From Geminicoccaceae bacterium (GTDB taxonomy: Bacteria > Pseudomonadota > Alphaproteobacteria > Geminicoccales > Geminicoccaceae), in NCBI GenBank assembly GCA_020446285.1, contig JAGREZ010000090.1, forward strand, positions 2,939-8,538: a DNA stretch of 5,600 nt, in the 5' to 3' direction. Below, in pieces: positions 1 to 4,385 of the stretch; within the stretch, counting starts at the first letter, position 1; the number at the start of each line of letters is the position of its first letter. Made by a program: the position numbers and the translations under genes. The notes beneath the pieces are model-generated. The model was not told the DNA's origin. It saw nothing but the letters and a program-made list of their open reading frames with translations, and ran no database searches.

Positions 1-19
1 GCATGTCCCGTCGCGCCAT
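1..19 (-). CDS. Start of a divergent gene running off the left edge (possibly znuC)
   Basis: Only six codons are inside the window, reading MARRDM on the minus strand from an ATG at 19-17. The start is supported by a GGAG (31-28) within a purine-rich run on the minus strand, 8 bases upstream of the ATG. Too little protein is present to identify it. The reason to suspect znuC, or another part of the zinc ABC transporter, is context only: znuA is often divergent from the znuCB genes with a shared Zur-controlled region, and such an operator lies between the two starts here. A second in-frame ATG at 4-2 has no comparable ribosome binding site. Confidence 0.4.
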
Positions 20-88
20 CCCGCCTTCTCCTTCTCCGTCGGGGCAGCCCTGTCCCGTGCAGACGGCGACTGGGGACTGCCGCTTGAC

Positions 89-111
89 GCAATGTTATAA
101 TATACGACAAA
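89..111 (+). promoter_or_regulatory. Zur-box-like operator upstream of znuA
   Basis: The sequence AATGTTATAATATA (91-104) matches the left two-thirds of the gammaproteobacterial Zur consensus (GAAATGTTATA-N-TATAAC...) almost exactly. The right arm is degraded after position 104 (CGAC where the consensus has ACAT). Around a centre at position 100 the inner dyad is TATA-A-TATA. It lies between znuA and the apparent divergent start at 19, so it could control both. The expected action is zinc-loaded Zur binding here and blocking RNA polymerase, with release under zinc shortage. The assignment rests on motif resemblance plus the znuA neighbour. Confidence 0.7.
93..101 (+). promoter_or_regulatory. 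Extended -10 promoter for znuA
   Basis: TGTTATAAT is a perfect extended -10 element (TGn followed by TATAAT), predicting a transcription start near 108 and a 5' leader of about 68 bases. No good -35 sits 16-18 bases upstream. A TTGACG at 84-89 is too close to pair with this -10. The element lies wholly inside the Zur-like box, so repressor binding would cover the polymerase site directly. Confidence 0.55.
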
Positions 112-175
112 AGACGCAACGAAACTCTCACCACACTGTCGAAACCCGCTTCGATATTCGAGGAGGACATCATCC

Positions 176-1129
176 ATGCGGTCGAGGCCGCTTTCCGCCA
201 CCCTGTTCGCCCTCGCCCTCCTGCTTGCAGGCGGCCATGCAGGCCATCGGGCGACTTCCGCCGAAGCGGCCGAAATCACTGTCGTAGCCACCATAGCACC
301 CGTTCACGGCATTGCCGAGGCAATCATGAAGGGCAGCGGCAACCGCCCCGGACTGCTCCTTGCGGCCTCGGTCTCACCGCATCTGGTCCAGCTCCGGCCG
401 AGCCAGGCGGCCATGCTCGAAACAGCCGATCTGATCCTGCGGGTAGGCGACACGTTCGAAACCTTCCTCTCCCGTCTGCTCGCCCCGGACATCCATGCCG
501 GCCGCCTCCTGACCCTCGACCAACTGCCCGGAATCATCCTTCACCCGAACCGCAAGGCCGGGCTCTTCGGGCATGACCCTGCCGGCGCGGACACACATGC
601 GCATGCCGGCATCCCGTTCGACCCGCATCTCTGGCTCGACCCGGAAAACGGCCGGACCGCCGCACGGGCGATCGCCGAAAGGCTCGCAGCACTCGATCCG
701 GAGCATGCGCCGGTCTATCTGGACAATGCCGGCAGGTTCGATGTGCGCCTGCTGCAGGTCGAACGGGAGATCGACGGGATGCTCGCCACGGTGCGCGAGC
801 GCCCCTATCTCGTCCTGCACGATGCCTTCGGCAGTTTCGAGAGACGTTTCGGCCTTCATCCGGCCGGTGCATTCGCCATCAGCCCCGACCGCCGTCCCGG
901 TCCCCGGCGCCTGGACGATCTGAGACATATCGTCTCAAACGGCGACATTGCCTGCATCTTCACCGAGCCACAGCTCGATACCGGCTGGATCGATACGATT
1001 CTTGCCGAAGAACCCGTCAGGAAAGGCGTTCTCGATCCTCTGGGGTCGACTCTTCCGGCCGATGAGGAGCACTATCCCCGGTTGCTCCTTGGAATTGCCC
1101 GCTCGCTTCGGGATTGTCTTTCGCCATGA
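176..1129 (+). CDS. znuA: Periplasmic zinc-binding protein of a zinc ABC transporter (ZnuA)
   Basis: This 317-residue protein captures zinc in the periplasm and delivers it to the ZnuB permease / ZnuC ATPase (cluster A-I, cluster 9 solute-binding family). A hydrophobic signal segment covers residues 6-20, with likely cleavage near 31-32 (SAEAA-EITV). Family metal-site motifs are in order: SPH at 67-69, DPHLWLDP at 149-156, LHDAFGSFE at 214-222 and LDPLG at 286-290. H69, H151 and H215 are the expected zinc ligands. Cys260 (in CIFTEPQ) and Cys314 are 54 residues apart and match the positions of the disulfide known in E. coli ZnuA. The histidine-rich loop of many ZnuA proteins is reduced to a few residues (H133, H141, H143). 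The usual SPHD is SPHL here. The ATG at 176 is chosen because AGGAGG (161-166) lies 9 bases upstream. A Zur-like operator lies upstream and a zinc peptidase gene follows 130 bases downstream on the same strand. ZnuA is preferred over a manganese-binding relative because the third ligand is His rather than Glu. Confidence 0.92.
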   Translation: MRSRPLSATLFALALLLAGGHAGHRATSAEAAEITVVATIAPVHGIAEAIMKGSGNRPGLLLAASVSPHLVQLRPSQAAMLETADLILRVGDTFETFLSRLLAPDIHAGRLLTLDQLPGIILHPNRKAGLFGHDPAGADTHAHAGIPFDPHLWLDPENGRTAARAIAERLAALDPEHAPVYLDNAGRFDVRLLQVEREIDGMLATVRERPYLVLHDAFGSFERRFGLHPAGAFAISPDRRPGPRRLDDLRHIVSNGDIACIFTEPQLDTGWIDTILAEEPVRKGVLDPLGSTLPADEEHYPRLLLGIARSLRDCLSP

Positions 1130-1213
1130 ATGACGCCATCCGCCGGGCTTGCCTGCGCACGAGCCATCTCCTAGAGCAATCGCCAACGTTTCCGCCGCGC
1201 ACAAGGTGGGAGC

Positions 1214-1243
1214 CACGAACGCAATCCGCACGAACGCAATCCG
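1214..1243 (+). repeat. Perfect tandem duplication of a 15-bp unit
   Basis: CACGAACGCAATCCG occurs at 1214-1228 and again immediately at 1229-1243, without mismatch. The second copy abuts, and shares its last G with, the ribosome binding site of the DUF882 peptidase gene. Being a multiple of three, it appears as a TNAIR repeat in the frame upstream of the chosen start, but that stretch is probably leader and not protein. Confidence 0.9.
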
Positions 1244-1250
1244 GAGGAGA
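1243..1250 (+). promoter_or_regulatory. Ribosome binding site deciding the peptidase start
   Basis: GGAGGAGA is a strong Shine-Dalgarno sequence. Its GGAG at 1246-1249 lies 10 bases before the ATG at 1260. It fixes the start there, rather than at the in-frame TTG at 1149, which has no such site and would put a non-signal-like extension before the twin-arginine motif. Confidence 0.8.
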
Positions 1251-1259
1251 CATCCGCTC

Positions 1260-1886
1260 ATGGAGACAGAGGCCGCGCCGATCCGGATCGGCCGGCGAGC
1301 CCTGCTTGCGCGCTCACCGGCCATCGTTGCCGGCGGACTGATCGCGGCATCGTCCGCAAGCCCTGCCCTCGCCTCGCCACCGACTGGACCGTTCCCCGCA
1401 GGTGTGCCGGTTCCGGCGACGAGGCCGGCCAGCCTGCTGCCGCCGACCCGCGGCGTTGCCCTCGTCCAGCCCAATACCGACGAACGGCTCGATGCCACTT
1501 ACATGCGCGATGGCCGGGCGGACGATGGCGCCCTTGCCGAGATCAATCATCTCATGCGCGACTGGCACACGGGCGATGTCATCGAGATCGACCAGGGGCT
1601 CATCGACCTGCTCTGTACCCTCCAGCATTATGTCGGCGACGGCCGGCCGATCGAGGTCTTCTCCGCCTACCGGACGAAGAAGACCAATGACTGGCTGCGC
1701 CGCCATGGCCGCGCCACCGCCAAGCACAGCCTGCACATCGAGGGCATGGCGGTCGACATGCACATCCCCGGGGTCCGCCTGCGCACGGTACGCGATGCCG
1801 CAAGAGCCCTGAATGCCGGCGGCGTCGGCTACTACCCCCGCTCCGGCTTCGTCCATATCGACACCGGCCCGGTACGCTACTGGTAA
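1260..1886 (+). CDS. Tat-exported DUF882 / M15-type zinc peptidase (MepK/YcbK-like)
   Basis: This 208-residue protein probably cleaves peptidoglycan cross-links in the periplasm, as E. coli MepK (YcbK) does. The N-terminus carries a twin arginine (GRRALL, residues 11-16), a hydrophobic stretch (about 21-32) and an ASPALA-type cleavage site near residue 38, a Tat-like signal. E. coli YcbK is also a Tat substrate. The catalytic half shows VFSAYRTKKTNDWLR (133-147), the zinc motif S-x-H-x-x-G-x-A-x-D (S157, H159, G162, A164, D166) and FVHID with H199, giving three ligands His/Asp/His. A proline-rich linker (about 40-62) precedes the domain. The start is set by the strong ribosome binding site at 1243-1250. 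It lies 130 bases after znuA on the same strand with no terminator visible between, so co-transcription from the Zur-controlled promoter is plausible. A weak own promoter (TTGCCT at 1149-1154, TAGAGC at 1172-1177) cannot be excluded. Family assignment is strong; the exact bond cut is inferred. Confidence 0.87.
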   Translation: METEAAPIRIGRRALLARSPAIVAGGLIAASSASPALASPPTGPFPAGVPVPATRPASLLPPTRGVALVQPNTDERLDATYMRDGRADDGALAEINHLMRDWHTGDVIEIDQGLIDLLCTLQHYVGDGRPIEVFSAYRTKKTNDWLRRHGRATAKHSLHIEGMAVDMHIPGVRLRTVRDAARALNAGGVGYYPRSGFVHIDTGPVRYW

Positions 1887-2016
1887 ATCTCACCAGCCCG
1901 ACACGTTCGTTCCATGGCACCCGCCACCATTGAACACGCATTCGATTTTCGAACACATGCGCTTGAACGAAGAATTACAAAATCGCGACAAGATACCAAT
2001 CGACAAATTGAATTCT

Positions 2017-2025
2017 TGTTATACT
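2017..2025 (+). promoter_or_regulatory. Extended -10 promoter in the intergenic region
   Basis: TGTTATACT fits TGn plus TATACT, one mismatch from TATAAT, and is followed by a run of eight A. The predicted start is near 2032. No clear -35 is visible, which an extended -10 can tolerate. It has the same TGTTATA core as the znuA promoter but lacks the rest of the Zur-like box. No protein gene begins downstream on this strand, so it would serve a non-coding transcript. Confidence 0.45.
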
Positions 2026-2031
2026 AAAAAA

Positions 2032-2243
2032 AACTGATCCGATTTACAAAATACTTACTTTCATGATCTACAAACAGGGTCAACGGAACGAAACGCCAGA
2101 CAAACAGAAATCGAAAACAGACCTGCTCGATACAACACAAAACGCCTCAAGCTCAAATCGACCCATTGAGCACAAGAACACGCCTCGAGTAACCGGAAAA
2201 CAAAAAGACCAACGGGCCACGCAGTTTTGTGTGGCCCGCTTTT
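2032..2243 (+). ncRNA. Candidate small RNA between a promoter and a terminator
   Basis: A transcript from the extended -10 at 2017-2025 to the hairpin terminator ending at 2243 would be about 212 nt. It is A/C-rich and mostly unstructured, apart from a GCTCAA/TTGAGC stem (2151-2156 with 2166-2171) and the terminator stem. No known RNA family is recognised. An open frame from an ATG at 2063 lacks a ribosome binding site and runs through the terminator, so translation is unlikely. The evidence is limited to promoter-like and terminator signals bracketing a compositionally distinct tract. Confidence 0.33.
2213..2243 (+). terminator. Strong hairpin terminator, probably bidirectional
   Basis: CGGGCCAC (2213-2220) pairs perfectly with GTGGCCCG (2231-2238). 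Three further pairs (one G-U) close the stem to 11 pairs around a GTTT loop, and CTTTT follows on the + strand. On the minus strand the same hairpin is followed a few bases later by a T-rich run, the complement of the A-rich stretch 2195-2207. It can therefore also end leftward transcription coming from the membrane protein gene, whose stop codon is about 130 bases away. Such shared terminators are common between convergent genes. Confidence 0.75.
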
Positions 2244-2246
2244 CCC

Positions 2247-2278
2247 GCATCGACAGATGCAAACCCTTTGCATCGACA
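2247..2278. repeat. Overlapping alternative hairpins with a repeated 9-mer
   Basis: GCATCGACA occurs at 2247-2255 and 2270-2278. Between the copies, GATGCAAA (2256-2263) can pair rightward with TTTGCATC (2267-2274) in a perfect 8-bp stem with a CCC loop. Its GATGC (2256-2260) can instead pair leftward with GCATC (2247-2251) across a GACA loop. The two stems use the same bases and exclude each other. The function is unknown; no T-run follows. Confidence 0.6.
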
Positions 2279-2359
2279 CCGCAATTCTGCACACAGACTC
2301 ACGAGCATTTCCTGCCCGCATCGCAGCGTGGAAAATACCGATAGCGGTGCTGCGGCAAC

Positions 2360-2375
2360 CGGGCCCTCAGGCCCG
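2360..2375. repeat. Small inverted repeat over a stop codon
   Basis: CGGGCC (2360-2365) and GGCCCG (2370-2375) form a 6-bp stem with a CTCA loop. The stop codon of the leftward membrane protein gene lies in the loop. No T-run follows on the minus strand, so it is not an intrinsic terminator by itself. It may protect the 3' end of the mRNA or be incidental in G+C-rich sequence. Confidence 0.5.
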
Positions 2376-3350
2376 CAGGCCCTGGCGGGCGAAGGTGATG
2401 GCGCCCGGGCAGACGGCGAGGACCGACAGGGCGTAGGTCAGGAGCGAGAGTGCCACCGCCGCCTCGAGCGAGACGCCGGCAAGGCCGAGCAGGGCGGCGA
2501 AACCCGCCTCGCGCACGCCGACCCCGCCGATCGAGATCGGGATCTGGGTGATCAGGTTCACGCTCGGCACCGCATAGAGGAAGAGCGCGAAGGCATGATC
2601 CATGCCGAGCGCCAGTGCCGCCACCCATACCGCGACCACCCGCAGGAGCTGGAAGCCGATGGCAAGGACGAAGCCCGCGGCGAGCAGTCCCGGCCGGGTC
2701 AGGAAGGCGTCGAAATTGCCGAAGAGATTGTCGATGCCGGCCTGCCATTTCGACAGCCTGCCCGATTGCAGGAGACGTGCCGCCAGCCGCCGCACGCCCG
2801 GGCTGAAGATCAGCGCGCAGGCCGCGCCAATGACGCTGAAGCTGAAGAGGATGGCGACGAGCACCGCGTCGGGCGGCGAGAAGGGTGCATTCGCCAGCCC
2901 CCAGAGGATCAGCATGCCGAGTGCCACGAGGGCGAGCACCCGTTCGACGAAGACCGATGCCAGCGCCCGCGCCATGTCGATCCGGCCGCGTGTCAGACCG
3001 TAGATGCGAAAGATCTCGCCGCCCACGCCGCCGGGCAGGAAGAAGGCGAGGAAGGTGGAGGTGAAGATCAGCGATATGAAACGCGAAAGTGGCGGCGCCT
3101 CGCCGATTCCGGCGATCAGCATCCGCCACCGCATCGCCGCCGCCACCCGCTCGAGGACGAAGAGCGCAAGTGCCGCGAGCAGGATCAGCGGATCCGCACC
3201 GGCGAGGATCCCGCCGATGGCCCGCGTATCGACGAAGACGAAGATGCCGGCGAGAATCCCGAGCCCGAGCACGAGGCGCAGCCAGATGCCGCGCCTGTCG
3301 CCGGGCGCTGCCTCCTGTGCATGGTCCGCAAGGGTCTCGTTTCCGTTCAT
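2367..3350 (-). CDS. Flippase-like multi-pass membrane protein (LPG_synthase_TM / YbhN / UPF0104 family)
   Basis: This 327-residue inner-membrane protein belongs to the family containing the flippase domain of MprF and stand-alone relatives such as YbhN. About eight hydrophobic segments are visible (near residues 22-41, 52-72, 91-112, 132-153, 161-183, 219-249, 252-275 and 282-316). The two family signatures are present: FFLPGGVGGEIFRIY (103-117) and IPISIGGVGVREAGF (270-284). E112 and R115 follow the first glycine-rich turn, and R280-E281 the second. There is no C-terminal catalytic domain, so it is not a complete lysyl-phosphatidylglycerol synthase. The likely role is moving or handling a lipid-linked substrate across the membrane; the substrate is not evident. 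The ATG at 3350 gives the usual family length. Its ribosome binding site is weak (CGGAAC, 6 bases ahead). A longer reading from a TTG at 3476, which overlaps the preceding stop, adds a 42-residue Arg-rich tail that looks untranslated. It follows the hydrolase gene by 122 bases and is probably co-transcribed with it. Confidence 0.85.
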   Translation of the reverse strand: MNGNETLADHAQEAAPGDRRGIWLRLVLGLGILAGIFVFVDTRAIGGILAGADPLILLAALALFVLERVAAAMRWRMLIAGIGEAPPLSRFISLIFTSTFLAFFLPGGVGGEIFRIYGLTRGRIDMARALASVFVERVLALVALGMLILWGLANAPFSPPDAVLVAILFSFSVIGAACALIFSPGVRRLAARLLQSGRLSKWQAGIDNLFGNFDAFLTRPGLLAAGFVLAIGFQLLRVVAVWVAALALGMDHAFALFLYAVPSVNLITQIPISIGGVGVREAGFAALLGLAGVSLEAAVALSLLTYALSVLAVCPGAITFARQGLRA

Positions 3351-3472
3351 GTCCGTTCCGGCAGGCTGTTTTCGAACGCAGGGGATCCCGCGGCGAGAAG
3401 GCACGCCCGATCGGCCCGTGCAAGCGCAAAGTCGCTGACGAAAGCCGCTCCGGCCGGATCCAGGCTTCCGCC

Positions 3473-4282
3473 TCAACCCGACGGTTTCCGCGCGCCGCCG
3501 AGACGTTTTCGCAGTTGAAGCGCAAGCTGGTGCATCAGGAAGCGCCCGGGTGTCTCATGACGTCCGACCGCATGCGGCGAAGCGGCAAGGGCGCGCAATC
3601 CGTCCTTCAGGCTTTCCACCGGTGCTGCCGGATCGAAATCCGCCTGAAAGCCGAGCCGCGCGATCTGCCGTTCCTCGCCGGCGAAAGGCAGGGGATCGGT
3701 GCCCGGCAGCACCCGCCAGCCCCGTGTCTCCGCCTCGCCGAGCAGGGCCGGACGTGGCAGGAGACCGGGACGGCCGGCGATGTCACCGAGAAAGAACGCG
3801 CCCGCCCCGGACCCGGAGACAAGCCCGCGCACCACCGAGGCCCGCCGCCCGCACCATTTGCCGATCCCCCAGGGCAGCACCGCGATCCCGCCCGCCCGAC
3901 GGACTGCGCGCAGCGTCTCGTCCACCGGCCTGCTTTCCGGCGGTCGCTCCGCCGTGCCGAGCGCCAGTACCTCGAGCCCCTCCAGGCTCACCACCTGCCA
4001 GCCCGGTACGAAATGCAGATCCGGCCGGCCCGGTGCCGAAAAGCGCATCGATCCCGGGGTATCCAGCTGCTCGCCGCTCCAGCCCGCCGGCATCTCGGCG
4101 AACACGCTCTCCAGCGGTCGCTCCACCGCCGTCCGGGTCAAAAGGAGAAAGCCCGGCGGGACAGGATCGAGTCCGAGCTTCCCGGCCAGCCGTGCGACAT
4201 TTTCCGCTGCCGCCTCCAGAATGGCGCGAGGATCGAATCTGTCATAGAGATGCACATGGGCATCGACGAGGCAGGGCTGCAT
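3473..4282 (-). CDS. Metal-dependent hydrolase-like protein (amidohydrolase/PHP-type fold), function unknown
   Basis: This 269-residue soluble protein has no signal peptide. The N-terminus VDAHVHLYD (residues 6-14) has the His-x-His (H9, H11) metal-binding pattern of amidohydrolase and PHP enzymes. VLPWGIGKWCGRR (135-147), FFLGDIAGRP (163-172) and VLPGTDPLPFAGEE (191-204) are the other conserved-looking blocks; D196 in GTDPLP resembles the late Asp ligand of amidohydrolases. The later His ligands of classic amidohydrolases are not obvious, so the metal site may differ or the reaction may have been lost. The substrate is unknown. The ATG at 4282 is preferred because GGAG (4294-4291 on the minus strand) lies 8 bases upstream and the His-x-His then sits near the N-terminus as usual. 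An upstream ATG at 4309 has no spaced ribosome binding site. It diverges from the FAD oxidoreductase gene across about 100 bases and precedes the membrane protein, suggesting a shared pathway. Confidence 0.65.
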   Translation of the reverse strand: MQPCLVDAHVHLYDRFDPRAILEAAAENVARLAGKLGLDPVPPGFLLLTRTAVERPLESVFAEMPAGWSGEQLDTPGSMRFSAPGRPDLHFVPGWQVVSLEGLEVLALGTAERPPESRPVDETLRAVRRAGGIAVLPWGIGKWCGRRASVVRGLVSGSGAGAFFLGDIAGRPGLLPRPALLGEAETRGWRVLPGTDPLPFAGEERQIARLGFQADFDPAAPVESLKDGLRALAASPHAVGRHETPGRFLMHQLALQLRKRLGGARKPSG

Positions 4283-4290
4283 GGGCAATT

Positions 4291-4294
4291 CTCC
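4291..4294 (-). promoter_or_regulatory. Ribosome binding site for the hydrolase-like gene
   Basis: On the minus strand GGAG lies 8 bases before the ATG at 4282-4280. It is the only well-spaced site near the two possible ATG starts and decides for the shorter protein. Confidence 0.65.
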
Positions 4295-4336
4295 GGACTG
4301 GCGCGGCATCCTGAAAGCTGCCTATCCCTGACGCAA

Positions 4337-4349
4337 GCCCGCGACGGGC
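4337..4349. repeat. Inverted repeat in the divergent control region
   Basis: GCCCG (4337-4341) and CGGGC (4345-4349) form a short stem with a CGA loop, in the roughly 100-base gap between the divergent hydrolase-like and FAD oxidoreductase genes. No convincing -35/-10 pair is visible on either strand of this gap. The repeat could be an operator half, a leader hairpin or chance in G+C-rich DNA. Confidence 0.35.
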
Positions 4350-4373
4350 CTGTTACCAGCCGACAGCCATATC

Positions 4374-4377
4374 GAGG
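4374..4377 (+). promoter_or_regulatory. Ribosome binding site deciding a GTG start
   Basis: GAGG lies 8 bases before the GTG at 4386. An in-frame GTG at 4377 overlaps this site and has no ribosome binding site of its own, so 4386 is the better start. Confidence 0.6.
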
Positions 4378-4385
4378 TGCCCATC

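Larger units (their letters stand above)
1887..2366. other. A+T-rich intergenic region between convergent genes
   Basis: About 480 bases separate the stop codons of the DUF882 peptidase and the membrane protein gene. Composition differs sharply from the genes: 41 of 60 bases are A/T in 1981-2040, against 17 of 60 in the coding stretch 1741-1800. In 2101-2160 the + strand holds 27 A and 18 C but only 8 G and 7 T. Open frames here lack ribosome binding sites and recognisable proteins. It holds a promoter-like element, a strong terminator and several small hairpins, listed separately. Positions 1887-2010 show only a short inverted repeat (TTCGA-TTT-TCGAA, about 1942-1954). No tRNA, insertion sequence or CRISPR array is visible. 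Confidence 0.8.

Noticed and set aside
84..112. TTGACG at 84-89 as the -35 of the znuA promoter
   Set aside because: It is only 6 bases from TATAAT, and at normal spacing the -10 position reads ACAAAA. The extended -10 is a better explanation.
1149..1259. N-terminal extension of the DUF882 peptidase from a TTG at 1149
   Set aside because: It lacks a ribosome binding site, contains the tandem 15-bp duplication, and would bury the Tat signal. The strong site at 1243-1250 favours the ATG at 1260.
2020..2040. A second Zur box at the intergenic promoter
   Set aside because: It shares only the TGTTATA core with the znuA operator. The rest, including any second half-site, does not match.
2063..2344. 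A possible 93-residue protein in the A-rich intergenic region
   Set aside because: There is no ribosome binding site before the ATG, the frame crosses the strong terminator hairpin, and no family resemblance is seen.
3351..3476. N-terminal extension of the membrane protein from a TTG overlapping the hydrolase stop
   Set aside because: The overlap hints at translational coupling, but no ribosome binding site is present and the added residues are Arg-rich and unlike the family. The ATG at 3350 gives the normal length.
2229..3518. A 429-codon open frame on the + strand
   Set aside because: It is antisense to the LPG_synthase_TM family gene. Its product is charged low-complexity sequence, the complement of transmembrane codons.
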